Below are positions 1-7,782 of a DNA stretch of 39,478 bases, piece by piece (the first letter of the stretch is position 1; the number at the start of each line of letters is the position of its first letter). Source of the stretch: Paracoccaceae bacterium. Lineage in GTDB: Bacteria; Pseudomonadota; Alphaproteobacteria; Rhodobacterales; Rhodobacteraceae. Location of the stretch: assembly GCA_013373325.1 (NCBI GenBank), contig JABXIA010000141.1:1-39478 (forward strand). The letters are read 5' to 3'. Both the position numbers and the translations under genes were made by a program. The notes beneath the pieces were generated by a model. It had not been told where the DNA came from. It searched no databases and saw only the letters and a list, made by a program, of their open reading frames with translations.

Positions 1-702
1 ATCAAAGACGTGAACGTCGAGATCGAGGACAACACCGTCACCGCCTTCATCGGTCCGTCGGGCTGCGGCAAGTCGACCTTCCTGCGCTGCCTGAACCGGA
101 TGAACGACACAATCGACATCTGCCGCGTAAAGGGCGACATCCTGCTGGACGGCGAGGACATCTATGACAAGCGCGTCGACCCGGTGCAGCTGCGTGCCAA
201 GGTCGGTATGGTGTTCCAGAAACCGAACCCGTTCCCCAAGTCGATCTATGACAACGTGGCCTATGGCCCGCGCATCCACGGTCTTGCCAGGAATAAGGCG
301 GAACTCGATGAAATCGTGGAAAAATCCCTGCGCAGGGGTGCGATATGGGATGAGGTGAAGGACCGTCTGGATGCCCCCGGCACCGGCCTGTCCGGCGGCC
401 AGCAGCAGCGCCTGTGCATCGCCCGTGCCGTTGCGACAGAGCCTGAGGTGCTGCTGATGGACGAACCCTGTTCGGCGCTCGACCCGATCGCCACTGCGCA
501 GGTTGAGGAACTGATCGACGAGCTGCGCAGCCAGTATTCCGTGGTGATCGTCACCCACTCGATGCAGCAGGCCGCGCGGGTCAGCCAGAAAACCGCCTTC
601 TTCCACCTCGGAAACCTGGTGGAATTCGGCCCCACCGGCCAGATCTTCACCAACCCTGAAGATCCGCGCACCGAAAGCTATATCACCGGCCGGATCGGCT
701 GA
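1..702 (+). CDS. pstB: Phosphate ABC transporter ATP-binding protein PstB (5' end cut by window)
   Basis: PstB is the ATPase of the high-affinity phosphate importer PstSCAB and acts on the inner face of the inner membrane. The frame is open from base 1, so the start lies outside the window; 233 residues are visible of about 250-265 expected. Visible motifs in fragment numbering are Walker [10 protein letters not shown] at 18-26, Q-loop region VFQKPNPFP near 71-79, signature LSGGQ at 130-134, Walker B VLLMDE at 150-155 and the H-loop His at about 186. The Q-loop text KPNPFP is typical of PstB. phoU follows 16 bp downstream, then phoB, the normal order of a pst-pho operon. Expression is presumably under PhoB, but the operon promoter is outside the window. 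Confidence 0.97.
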   Translation: MKDVNVEIEDNTVTAFIGPSGCGKSTFLRCLNRMNDTIDICRVKGDILLDGEDIYDKRVDPVQLRAKVGMVFQKPNPFPKSIYDNVAYGPRIHGLARNKAELDEIVEKSLRRGAIWDEVKDRLDAPGTGLSGGQQQRLCIARAVATEPEVLLMDEPCSALDPIATAQVEELIDELRSQYSVVIVTHSMQQAARVSQKTAFFHLGNLVEFGPTGQIFTNPEDPRTESYITGRIG

Positions 703-718
703 TTTCTAGGAAAAACAA

Positions 719-1429
719 ATGACTGCACAGCATATTGCATCTGCATTCGACCGCGATCTGGAGGCAATTCAGGCCCGGATCATGAAAATGGGCGGTCTGG
801 TCGAGGACGCCATCCGTGAAGCCGCGCAGGCACTGGAAACCCGTGACGAGGAACTGGCGCTGACCGTGCGCCAGGGCGACAAGGCCATTGACGGGCTGGA
901 AGAGCTTATCAACGAGGAAACCGCCCGGTTGATCGCTTTGCGCGCGCCTGCGGCCTCTGACCTGCGGCTCGTGCTGTCGGTGATGAAAATTGCCGGCAAC
1001 CTGGAACGCATTGGCGACTATGCAAAAAACATGGCCAAGCGTACCGGTGTCCTGGCCCAGGGGCCGAACATCAGCGAAGGCACCTCCGCCCTGCGCCGCA
1101 TGGCGCGCGAGGTGGAGCGGATGCTGAAAGATGCGCTGGACTCCTACATCCAGCGCGATGTGGAACTGGCGCGCGACGTGATCGAACGCGACCGCGACGT
1201 CGACCAGATGTACAACGCCCTGTTCCGCGAATTCCTGACACACATGATGGAAGACCCGCGCAACATTTCGGCCTGTATGCACTTGCATTTCATAGCAAAA
1301 AACACCGAACGCATGGGCGACCATGTGACAGCGATCGCCGAGCAGGTGATCTATCTGGTCACCGGCGAGAAGCCGGAAGAAGACCGCAAGAAAGCCGATA
1401 CCACCTCGACCACACCGCAGGAGATCTGA
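719..1429 (+). CDS. phoU: Phosphate transport system regulatory protein PhoU
   Basis: PhoU links the state of the Pst transporter to the PhoR/PhoB two-component system and represses the Pho regulon when phosphate is plentiful. The 236-residue product has the usual length and two PhoU repeats. Each repeat carries the metal-cluster motif ExxxD: E96-RIG-D100 in the first and E197-RMG-D201 in the second. The start ATG follows AGGA with suitable spacing. It sits between pstB (16 bp upstream) and phoB (3 bp downstream) and is almost certainly co-transcribed with both. Confidence 0.97.
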   Translation: MTAQHIASAFDRDLEAIQARIMKMGGLVEDAIREAAQALETRDEELALTVRQGDKAIDGLEELINEETARLIALRAPAASDLRLVLSVMKIAGNLERIGDYAKNMAKRTGVLAQGPNISEGTSALRRMAREVERMLKDALDSYIQRDVELARDVIERDRDVDQMYNALFREFLTHMMEDPRNISACMHLHFIAKNTERMGDHVTAIAEQVIYLVTGEKPEEDRKKADTTSTTPQEI

Positions 1430-1432
1430 CCG

Positions 1433-2122
1433 ATGGCTGCCGACCAGCCCACCGTTCTGGTTGTAGAAGACGAAATGGCGCAGCGCGAAGTGCTGGCTTA
1501 CAATCTCGAAGCTGACGGCTTCCGTGTGCTCAAGGCCAAGGATGGCGAGGAAGCGCTGCTGGTGGTCGAGGAGGACATGCCCGACATTATCATTCTCGAC
1601 TGGATGATGCCAAATCTCAGCGGCATCGAGGTTTGCCGCCGCCTCAAGACCCGGGCGGAAACCCGGAATATCCCGGTGATCATGCTGTCCGCCCGGTCCG
1701 AGGAAGTGGACAAGGTCCGCGGCCTGGAAACCGGCGCCGATGACTATGTGGTGAAGCCTTACTCGGTGGTTGAGCTGATGGCCCGGGTGCGCAGCCAGCT
1801 GCGCCGGGTCCGGCCCTCCACCGTTGGTGTGCGCCTGGAATACGACGACATCGTGCTGGACGCTGAAACCCACAAGGTCAGCCGGGCCGGCAATCAGCTG
1901 AAGCTGGGACCGACCGAATTCCGCCTGCTCTCCACCTTCATCGAGAAGCCGGGCCGGGTCTGGAGCCGGGAACAGCTTCTGGACCGGGTCTGGGGCCGCG
2001 ACATCTATGTCGATACCCGCACCGTCGACGTTCACATCGGCCGGTTGCGCAAGGCGCTGACCCAGCACGGCGGCGACGATCCCGTCCGCACCGTGCGCGG
2101 CGCCGGCTACGCCCTGGGCTGA
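1433..2122 (+). CDS. phoB: Phosphate regulon response regulator PhoB
   Basis: This is an OmpR/PhoB-class response regulator that activates phosphate-starvation genes. The receiver domain occupies residues 7-120 with the acidic pair E12/D13, phospho-acceptor D56 (ILDWMMP), S86 and K108. The C-terminal winged-helix DNA-binding domain covers about 130-228 and ends with the usual RTVRGAGYAL motif. Length (229 aa) is normal. It starts 3 bp after phoU with GGAG upstream. No phoR sensor kinase lies downstream; in relatives it is commonly upstream of the pst genes, so its absence here is not meaningful. Confidence 0.96.
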   Translation: MAADQPTVLVVEDEMAQREVLAYNLEADGFRVLKAKDGEEALLVVEEDMPDIIILDWMMPNLSGIEVCRRLKTRAETRNIPVIMLSARSEEVDKVRGLETGADDYVVKPYSVVELMARVRSQLRRVRPSTVGVRLEYDDIVLDAETHKVSRAGNQLKLGPTEFRLLSTFIEKPGRVWSREQLLDRVWGRDIYVDTRTVDVHIGRLRKALTQHGGDDPVRTVRGAGYALG

Positions 2123-2143
2123 AACTGGCGGAAACGGCACCGG

Positions 2144-2174
2144 GGGGTGCACAAGGGGTGTACAGGGGGTGCAC
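2144..2174. repeat. Three tandem 11-bp repeats, GGGGTGYAC core
   Basis: Copies of GGGGTGCAC, GGGGTGTAC and GGGGTGCAC begin at 2144, 2155 and 2166, so the period is exactly 11 bp, about one helical turn. They lie in the 71-bp space between the convergent phoB and LysR genes and run into the hairpin at 2163-2189. Function is unknown. Confidence 0.7.
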
Positions 2175-2189
2175 GCATGTCACCCCCTG
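2163..2189. terminator. Hairpin between convergent phoB and LysR gene
   Basis: CAGGGGGTG (2163-2171) pairs with CACCCCCTG (2181-2189) across a 9-nt loop, followed on the plus strand by ATTTTC. This fits a terminator for the pst-phoU-phoB operon. The downstream T run is short. Confidence 0.6.
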
Positions 2190-2193
2190 ATTT

Positions 2194-3105
2194 TCACCGT
2201 GGCAGAGGGTCCTCCGGCTGCGCTTTTCCTGCCAGCCAGCCGCGGAATTTCATCAGCGCCGGCGCAGTGGATTTCCGCTCCGGCCACACCAGGTAATATG
2301 CGCCTGCAGTCTCAACCGGCTTTGGATGCAGTGCCACCAGCCGGCCTGTCGCCAAGTCCTGCTCCACCAGATAATCCGGCATCAGAGCGACGCCCAGTCC
2401 ATGCAGGGCCGCGTGGGTGATGGTTGCGAATTGGTCATAGATTGTACCGCTTAATCCCACGTCAGCCTCAATGCCTTGCTGCTCAAACCAATCCTTCCAG
2501 GCGGTTGTCCGGGTTTGAATGTGCAGCAGCGGCAGCTTCAATATGTCCTTCGGAATATCAATCCTGCGTCCGTCCAGCAGTGGCGGTGCGCAGACTGGCA
2601 GCAGCTGTTCGTGCTTCAGCAGCAGGGATTGTGTTCCGGGCCACTCGGCGTTTCCGAAATGAATCGCAGCATCAAAGGGTTCTGTAGCAAAATTGAATGG
2701 TTCCAGGCGGGTGGCCATGTTGATGGTCACATCCGGATGAAGCCGGGCAAACTCCGGCAGTCGCGGCATCAGCCAGCGCATGCCAAAGGCTGGCAGGATC
2801 GCCAGGTTGAGCGTCCCGGCCAGCGGTGCGGCTTGCAAACGCAAGGTGGATTGCACGATCTGGTTCAAGGCCTGCCGGATCTCCGCAGCGTAATCCTGGG
2901 CCTCTGTTGTCAGCGCCAGCCGCTTTTGATCGCGCTGCACCAGTTCCATCCCCAACTGCCGCTCCAGCGTTTGCAGCTGGCGGCTGACTGCACCTTGCGT
3001 CAGGGCCAGCTCATCGGCGGCGGCGGAGGCGCTGCCAAGCCGGTCCAGCGCCTCCAAGGCGCGCAGGGAGGAGATTGAGGGCAGGAATTTGCGCGGGACT
3101 GTCAT
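2194..3105 (-). CDS. LysR-family transcriptional regulator (GcvA-like)
   Basis: This is a 303-residue LysR-type regulator. The winged helix-turn-helix is at residues 8-66, with FLPSISSLRALEAL near the N-terminus and the recognition-helix region LTQGAVSRQLQTLERQLG. A type 2 periplasmic-binding-like effector domain follows to the C-terminus. The frame extends upstream to 3159, but the ATG at 3105 matches where GcvA-like proteins begin. It is divergent from glutaryl-CoA dehydrogenase with 99 bp between starts. That is the classic layout for a LysR regulator and its target, and glutaryl-CoA dehydrogenase genes often have such a neighbour (GcdR). The effector, possibly a lysine or tryptophan degradation intermediate, is inferred. 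Confidence 0.9.
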   Translation of the reverse strand: MTVPRKFLPSISSLRALEALDRLGSASAAADELALTQGAVSRQLQTLERQLGMELVQRDQKRLALTTEAQDYAAEIRQALNQIVQSTLRLQAAPLAGTLNLAILPAFGMRWLMPRLPEFARLHPDVTINMATRLEPFNFATEPFDAAIHFGNAEWPGTQSLLLKHEQLLPVCAPPLLDGRRIDIPKDILKLPLLHIQTRTTAWKDWFEQQGIEADVGLSGTIYDQFATITHAALHGLGVALMPDYLVEQDLATGRLVALHPKPVETAGAYYLVWPERKSTAPALMKFRGWLAGKAQPEDPLPR

Positions 3106-3123
3106 GTATGAGTGTTTGTCATG

Positions 3124-3181
3124 CTTTGTTGCCAAAGTCTCGCTGTTTTTTCCGTTCACCTCCCGTTAGGGTTTGGCCAAA
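3124..3181. promoter_or_regulatory. Dyads in LysR/gcdH divergent promoter region
   Basis: Two dyads lie between the divergent starts: CTTTG-TTGC-CAAAG (3124-3137) and the perfect palindrome TTTGGCCAAA (3172-3181). LysR regulators usually bind interrupted dyads of T-N11-A type upstream of the divergent target, so these are candidate operator sites. No promoter boxes are assigned with confidence. Confidence 0.4.
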
Positions 3182-3204
3182 TCGCGAACCATTGAGGTGA
3201 CAAG

Positions 3205-4425
3205 ATGACCGATAAACCCGCCCTGCGCGCCAAGGATGCCCCGGACCTGGGCCGTTTCAACTGGGAAGACGCTCTGCGGCTTGAGGACCAGCTGACCGAA
3301 GACGAGCGGATGATCTCCGCCTCAGCCCGTGCCTATGCTCAGGAAAAGCTTCAGCCGCGCGTTCTAAGTGCTTATGAAAATGAGGAAACGGATCCCGAGA
3401 TCTTCCGCGAGATGGGAGAAATGGGCCTGCTTGGCACCACCATCCCTGAAGAATACGGCGGGCTTGGCGGTGGTTACGTGTCCTATGGCCTTGTGGCCCG
3501 CGAGGTGGAGCGCGTCGACAGCGGTTACCGCTCGATGATGTCGGTTCAAAGCTCGCTGGTGATGTATCCCATCTATGCATACGGCAGTGAGGAGCAGCGT
3601 CAGAAATATCTGCCGAAACTGGCTTCCGGTGAGTGGATCGGCTGTTTTGGCCTGACGGAACCGGATGCCGGTTCCGACCCTGCCAGCATGAAGACCCGGG
3701 CCGAGAAAATTGAAGGCGGCTATAGGCTTAAGGGATCCAAGATGTGGATCTCCAACGCCCCGATCGCCGATGTTTTTGTGGTCTGGGCAAAGTCTGAGGC
3801 GCATGGCGGCAAGATTCGCGGATTTGTGCTGGAGAAGGGCCTGAAGGGCCTGAGTGCGCCGAAGATCGAAAACAAGGCCTCTTTGCGTGCGTCGATCACC
3901 GGTGAGATCGTCATGGACGGCGTTGAGGTCGGCGAGGACGCGCTGCTGCCCCATGTGGAAGGGCTGAAGGGGCCGTTCGGCTGCCTCAACCGGGCACGCT
4001 ATGGCATCAGCTGGGGCGCCATGGGGGCCGCAGAGGCCTGCTGGCATGCGGCACGTCAATACGGTCTGGACCGCACCCAGTTCGGGCGGCCGCTGGCCAA
4101 CACGCAGCTGTTCCAGCTGAAACTGGCGAACATGCAGACCGAAATCACCCTGGGCCTGCAGGCGTCCCTGCGTGTCGGCCGTCTGATGGACGAGGCGAAT
4201 GCCGCGCCTGAGATGATTTCCATCATCAAGCGCAACAACTGCGGCAAGGCGCTGGATATTGCCCGGATGGCGCGTGACATGCACGGCGGCAATGGCATCA
4301 GCCTGGAATTCAACGTGATCCGCCACATGGTGAATCTGGAGACCGTGAACACCTATGAGGGCACCCACGATGTACATGCACTGATCCTGGGCCGCGCGCA
4401 GACCGGTTTGCAGGCGTTTTTCTGA
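3205..4425 (+). CDS. gcdH: Glutaryl-CoA dehydrogenase
   Basis: An acyl-CoA dehydrogenase-fold flavoprotein of 406 residues that oxidises and decarboxylates glutaryl-CoA to crotonyl-CoA in lysine and tryptophan catabolism. The three acyl-CoA dehydrogenase domains are present in order. Visible motifs are [12 protein letters not shown] with the WIS flavin-binding region, then [13 protein letters not shown]. The catalytic base is E385 in [17 protein letters not shown], which is characteristic of this family rather than of short-chain acyl-CoA dehydrogenases. The start ATG follows GAGGTG. It is divergent from the LysR gene and stands alone, ending at a hairpin terminator. Confidence 0.95.
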   Translation: MTDKPALRAKDAPDLGRFNWEDALRLEDQLTEDERMISASARAYAQEKLQPRVLSAYENEETDPEIFREMGEMGLLGTTIPEEYGGLGGGYVSYGLVAREVERVDSGYRSMMSVQSSLVMYPIYAYGSEEQRQKYLPKLASGEWIGCFGLTEPDAGSDPASMKTRAEKIEGGYRLKGSKMWISNAPIADVFVVWAKSEAHGGKIRGFVLEKGLKGLSAPKIENKASLRASITGEIVMDGVEVGEDALLPHVEGLKGPFGCLNRARYGISWGAMGAAEACWHAARQYGLDRTQFGRPLANTQLFQLKLANMQTEITLGLQASLRVGRLMDEANAAPEMISIIKRNNCGKALDIARMARDMHGGNGISLEFNVIRHMVNLETVNTYEGTHDVHALILGRAQTGLQAFF

Positions 4426-4435
4426 TTGCCTGGAT

Positions 4436-4466
4436 GCAGCGCGAGGTGTGCTCCGCGCTGCGTTTT
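4436..4466 (+). terminator. Rho-independent terminator after gcdH
   Basis: GCAGCGCG (4436-4443) pairs with CGCGCTGC (4454-4461) across a 10-nt loop and is followed by GTTTT, 10 bp after the gcdH stop. Confidence 0.75.
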
Positions 4467-5006
4467 CGCAAAATGAGATTGCACTTTTACAAGTTTTAGG
4501 CGTGCAGGGGTTTCTGCAAAGGAAGCCACGCTGCCAATTTCACCTGCAGAGGCGTCGAGGTGCGGGAACGTCGTTAACACGTTGGGCGCCATGGTTCGGC
4601 AAACTTCATAGCTGTAAGCACTATTCTGACGGTCAAGAAGTTAACGCGCGCATCGCGCATTGCATAATTGTCGCTTTCTTGGTGCCCAGCCGACATCATT
4701 GCTGCAAAAATTGCAGGCCGCGAATTGAGCTCATTTGAACAGGTGCGCCTTGCATTTTTTCAAATCAACAGCTTTGGAAGCCTCGGGTATTTGGCAGGGT
4801 TTGTGTTTTTGCAATGCTGCTTTGCGCATCTGCTGCTGCAAAAATGCAGATAAACCCAAGTGGAGTGGCGCATCGGCTTGCGTTTTTAGTCGTCTTTACA
4901 ATAAGTTAACCTGAGGCTCTTGGAGCCTCAAGGTAAAAGTTAAGACAATTTTCAGAAATGAGTTGTACGGCTCCCGCCTGCAGTTCAGGCCGGCGAGTAT
5001 GTGAAG
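4467..5006. other. Gene-poor gap with CTGCAAAAATTGCAG-type repeats
   Basis: Both flanking genes point into this gap, so it needs no promoter for them. No open frame in it looks like a real protein. It is visibly more AT-rich than its surroundings. It holds two near-identical short dyads, CTGCAAAAATTGCAG (4702-4716) and CTGCAAAAATGCAG (4836-4849), plus a related inverted piece TTTTTGCAATGCTGC (4806-4820). A perfect 8-bp hairpin TGAGGCTC-TTG-GAGCCTCA lies at 4912-4930. It could hold a small RNA or decayed sequence. Confidence 0.5.
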
Positions 5007-5029
5007 ACGGGCCGGAAATTCCGGCCCGT
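5007..5029 (-). terminator. Terminator after the MttB-like gene
   Basis: This is a nearly perfect 23-bp palindrome: ACGGGCCGGAA (5007-5017) and TTCCGGCCCGT (5019-5029) with one central base. It lies 22 bp beyond the stop of the minus-strand methyltransferase gene. Reading the minus strand, it is followed by CTTC rather than a long T run. Confidence 0.7.
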
Positions 5030-5051
5030 TGAAAGGTCATCCAGTTCCGCG

Positions 5052-6602
5052 TCATGCAGGCAGATGGATATTGAAGTTCTGCCGGATTGCCATATCGGTT
5101 TCCGCGTCAAACCGGGCTGAGGCGCGTTCGGACAGGATCTTTTCCTTTTTGGCGACTGCCTTTTCGATCAGATCGGGCTTGTCGCGCTCCGCCCATTCCT
5201 TGGGAGAGGTGCGGTCGCCCAGATCCGGGTAGACATAGTCGACCTGCATACGCCCAAGGGTCTGATCGGTACCCAGATAATGGCCAGGTCCGCCGAGGCA
5301 AGTGGCACGCATCTGATCGAGCGCAAGGGTCTCGTCGTTCACCTCAATACCGCGCACGCAGCGCTGCGCCTGGCCCAGAAGGTCATTGTCCAGGATCAAC
5401 GATTCCAGGCAGAACCCAAGCAGAGAGGCGTGCATGCCGGCGGCTTCATAAACCATGTTGAGGCCTGAGAGGCCTGCCATGACGGCGGAGCACATCTGCT
5501 CCCAGCCAGCCTGCATGTCCGGCAGCTTGGAATCTGATGCTCCGGCCGCAGCGCCGCCGGGCAGGTTGTAGAACTTGTGCATCTGGGCGCAGCCGGCGGT
5601 CAGCAGGGCTTGTTCCCCGGAGCCAACGGACATAGCACCGGTGCGCAAGTCGAGGCCGAAGGGCCAAGTGCCAAAAATCGCAGGGGCGCCGGGCTTTACG
5701 GCGTTTACATAAACAAGCCCTGCCAGGCATTCGGCAACCGCCTGGGTGATAGCCCCCGCTATGGTCGAGGGGGCTGTGGCGCCGGCCATGCCTGCTGACA
5801 GTAGAAGCACAGGCATGCCGCCCTTGATGCATTCCTCCATCACTTCACAGGATTCCGTGGCAAACTTCATCGGCGGAACCACAAAGCAGTTGGAGTTGGA
5901 CACAAACGGGCGCTCGCGCCATTTGTCCTCGCCGCCTGCAATCATGTGCAGAAGTTCCAGGCCGGGTTTCACGAAACCAGGTTCGGTGAAGGAGACGCCG
6001 ACATGTTTGGTGGTCCCGGCGCAGGTGGCGTAGATGGAATTCAAGTCCATCTCGAGGTTGTCGGGAATGTCGCGGCAGACCATGGGCCGCTGAACAAAAT
6101 GGATGTTGTCCAGCTGGTCGCAGATGCGGGCCGCGTCATGCAGATCCTGCACAGTGGAGTCACGGTAGTTTCTGCCTTGCACATCGACCACACTGACTGC
6201 GGCGCCTGCGGTGCCGTAGTGGACGCGGCCTCCCGACAACTGCAGATCGTTTTTGCCATCGCGGCTGAAAAGGGTGACGGAGCGGTTTGCCTTGGCGATT
6301 GTGTCTTCCACCAGGGCGCGGGGGAAGCGGATGCGGCCGTCGTCGCCCAGCGTGCAGCCTGCGGCAGTCAGGTAATCGATCCCGCTCTGCGGAGCGTCGG
6401 CAAGGCCGATCTCTTCCAGCGCGGTAAGGGCGGCTTCATGGATCTTTTCCATGTCTGCTTGGCTCAGCATTTTGAGCGCGGTGGATTCCATGCCAGGGCG
6501 GACCGGACGCAGATGATCCGGCAGGGCGGCGGCACGGGCAGAACGGCGCGCATTGCGCCCGCCGCTGCGGGTAGCGCGGGCAGGGGAGGCTTGGTTGTTC
6601 AT
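5052..6602 (-). CDS. MttB-family (trimethylamine methyltransferase-like) protein, no pyrrolysine codon
   Basis: This 516-residue protein belongs to the MttB/COG5598 family, whose members move a methyl group from a quaternary or tertiary amine to a corrinoid protein. Archaeal MttB uses a pyrrolysine encoded by an in-frame TAG. Here the whole frame is read without a stop, so it is a non-pyrrolysine homologue like the glycine-betaine enzyme MtgB. The first 30 residues are rich in Arg and Ala; the family barrel starts near LSQADMEKIHEAAL. Glycine-rich stretches such as NLPGGAAAGASDSK and CLGGPGHYLG are visible. No corrinoid-protein gene is adjacent. Roseobacters often carry several such genes and substrates are mostly unproven, so a quaternary amine is a guess. 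A leader ORF precedes it by 47 bp. Confidence 0.88.
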   Translation of the reverse strand: MNNQASPARATRSGGRNARRSARAAALPDHLRPVRPGMESTALKMLSQADMEKIHEAALTALEEIGLADAPQSGIDYLTAAGCTLGDDGRIRFPRALVEDTIAKANRSVTLFSRDGKNDLQLSGGRVHYGTAGAAVSVVDVQGRNYRDSTVQDLHDAARICDQLDNIHFVQRPMVCRDIPDNLEMDLNSIYATCAGTTKHVGVSFTEPGFVKPGLELLHMIAGGEDKWRERPFVSNSNCFVVPPMKFATESCEVMEECIKGGMPVLLLSAGMAGATAPSTIAGAITQAVAECLAGLVYVNAVKPGAPAIFGTWPFGLDLRTGAMSVGSGEQALLTAGCAQMHKFYNLPGGAAAGASDSKLPDMQAGWEQMCSAVMAGLSGLNMVYEAAGMHASLLGFCLESLILDNDLLGQAQRCVRGIEVNDETLALDQMRATCLGGPGHYLGTDQTLGRMQVDYVYPDLGDRTSPKEWAERDKPDLIEKAVAKKEKILSERASARFDAETDMAIRQNFNIHLPA

Positions 6603-6624
6603 ATTGGGAGCCTTTCAGGAGTGT

Positions 6625-6651
6625 GAGTTGAAACGTGTTTAATTTCAACTC
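6625..6651 (-). promoter_or_regulatory. Hairpin between leader ORF and MttB-like gene
   Basis: GAGTTGAAA (6625-6633) and TTTCAACTC (6643-6651) form a perfect 9-bp stem with a 9-nt loop on either strand. In the minus-strand transcript it begins inside the stop codon of the leader ORF and ends 22 bases before the methyltransferase ATG. There is no T run after it, so a role in translation control is more likely than termination. Confidence 0.55.
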
Positions 6652-6736
6652 AGTACGGCCGGCCCCTGGCGGCGCGCCCCCGCGCCGCGCCAATGGTGCG
6701 GCAGACGAGGTTGAGAAGGCTGCGTTCTTCCTGCAT
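6650..6736 (-). CDS. Putative 28-residue leader peptide upstream of MttB-like gene
   Basis: The frame begins with ATG at 6736, preceded by CACAGGAGACCGC, a strong Shine-Dalgarno AGGAGA with about 5 bases of spacing. It reads 28 codons to TGA at 6650-6652. The peptide starts MQEERSLLNLVCRTIG and ends ARGRAARGRPY, so the C-terminal half is rich in Arg and Gly. It contains a GC-rich hairpin (6669-6676 with 6681-6688) and its stop overlaps a second hairpin. The methyltransferase ATG follows 47 bases after the stop. I do not recognise the peptide. A regulatory upstream ORF is the simplest reading, but a free small protein is possible. Confidence 0.5.
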   Translation of the reverse strand: MQEERSLLNLVCRTIGAARGRAARGRPY

Positions 6737-7029
6737 GCGGTCTCCTGTGATCTTCGCGGCAGTTTGGCATGCATTTGCGAAGTTTCTAGCACGATAGCGA
6801 CGTTGGTGAAAAATGCGACATTTTTTTCATCGGCTCCGTAGGGCGGCGGTGGCGAGCTTGAACAGCTAATAAATTTCACTGCTTTTTGTGGTTGAGCCGC
6901 CTTTTTTAACGCTTCTGGCGGAGGCCGATATCGGGCAGTCTTGGAACGAAATATTAAGCATTAATGCGTATAAATGGGGTCCTAGGGGGATGACGCGCTG
7001 AACGGCGCATTGCAAAGAGGCAAAGCCAC
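6737..7029. promoter_or_regulatory. Divergent promoter region, MttB-like gene and outer-membrane gene
   Basis: The 293 bp between the leader ORF and the plus-strand barrel gene must carry promoters in both directions. AT-rich blocks occur around 6807-6840 and 6866-6910 and 6945-6975. No -35/-10 pair stands out enough to assign. Confidence 0.35.
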
Positions 7030-7545
7030 ATGCCGATGGTTAGGATGACCAAACTCCGCCGAATGTTCGCCGCGGTAATCACCATTGCCGCTCTGCATGG
7101 GCAATCCGGTTTGGCTGAGGATAGCCGCCGCTCTGCTTTCGATAGTTCCGATCCGCTTACATTCAGCAATCCGGGGGGCGAAGGGCACTCATTCGCTTTC
7201 GGGTACAGTGAAGGTTCTGATGGGCTGATCCTGGGGGGCAGTGTTGCAACCGGGCAGACCGGGCCGCTCACACGGGCCCTGCAGGTGGAGGAAACGCATC
7301 AGCTGCGTTTACATGCGGGGTACGACTTTGGGCCCGCCACCGGCTTTGTAACTGTTGGCGGGCTTCAGGCCGAAGATTCGGGCCGTCGGCGCCATGGGAC
7401 GCTGTTTGGGTTCGGTATGCGTATTTCTTTGAACCGCGCGCTTCAGTTGACCGGGGAGCTGCTGCATCATGAGGCGGGGCCAAGGAACGGCAGCGGTAGT
7501 CCGCGCGGCGAAACCCTGGCGGTTGGGGCCGCGTTCCGGTTTTAG
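7030..7545 (+). CDS. Small outer-membrane beta-barrel-like protein, divergent paralogue
   Basis: The 171-residue product has an N-terminal signal-like segment (KLRRMFAAVITIAALHGQSGLA). An alternating, glycine-rich sequence follows, ending in a terminal aromatic residue (GAAFRF), as in outer-membrane barrels. The segment LRLHAGYDFGPATGFVTVGGLQ resembles KLKAGYDFGRVLAYVTGGVA of the next gene, and both continue through LTGELLHHE versus IGGEVLEHD. The two genes therefore look like tandem duplicates that have diverged. The chosen ATG at 7030 follows AGAGG; ATGs at 7036 and 7045 are alternatives. Exact function is unknown. Confidence 0.7.
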   Translation: MPMVRMTKLRRMFAAVITIAALHGQSGLAEDSRRSAFDSSDPLTFSNPGGEGHSFAFGYSEGSDGLILGGSVATGQTGPLTRALQVEETHQLRLHAGYDFGPATGFVTVGGLQAEDSGRRRHGTLFGFGMRISLNRALQLTGELLHHEAGPRNGSGSPRGETLAVGAAFRF

Positions 7546-7782
7546 GTGTGCGGCGGTGTGTGTCTGGCCGGGCGCTAGGAAAAGCTTTGCTTTGTTTCAA
7601 TAGCTTGGCGGAATTCCGCTTGCGGAATCCGGCGGAAAAGCGCGTCTTGATCCTGGATTTAGGCCACTCACCGCCAAGTCAAAGCTTGTGAGCCTGCTGG
7701 CACTGGAAACTGGCAAGCAAAGACCTTTTGTAAGCGTCAACGGCGCACAGCTTGCGCCGGGACTGCAAAAGGAGAAGTCTGA
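7546..7782. other. Spacer between the two barrel genes
   Basis: This is 237 bp without a convincing gene. It contains the perfect 12-bp palindrome GCGGAATTCCGC at 7608-7619, followed at once by a repeat of GCGGAAT at 7622-7628. It presumably carries the promoter of the second barrel gene. Confidence 0.4.

Noticed and set aside
683..2152. 489-codon minus-strand open frame antisense to phoU and phoB
   Set aside because: It mirrors the codon structure of two certain genes; the His/Gln/Gly-rich product has no family pattern and is a by-product of high GC.
3364..4377. 337-codon minus-strand frame antisense to gcdH
   Set aside because: Antisense shadow of a certain gene with low-complexity product and no ribosome-binding site.
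4448..4738. 96-codon plus-strand frame in the gap after gcdH
   Set aside because: It begins inside the gcdH terminator and the product has no coding character.
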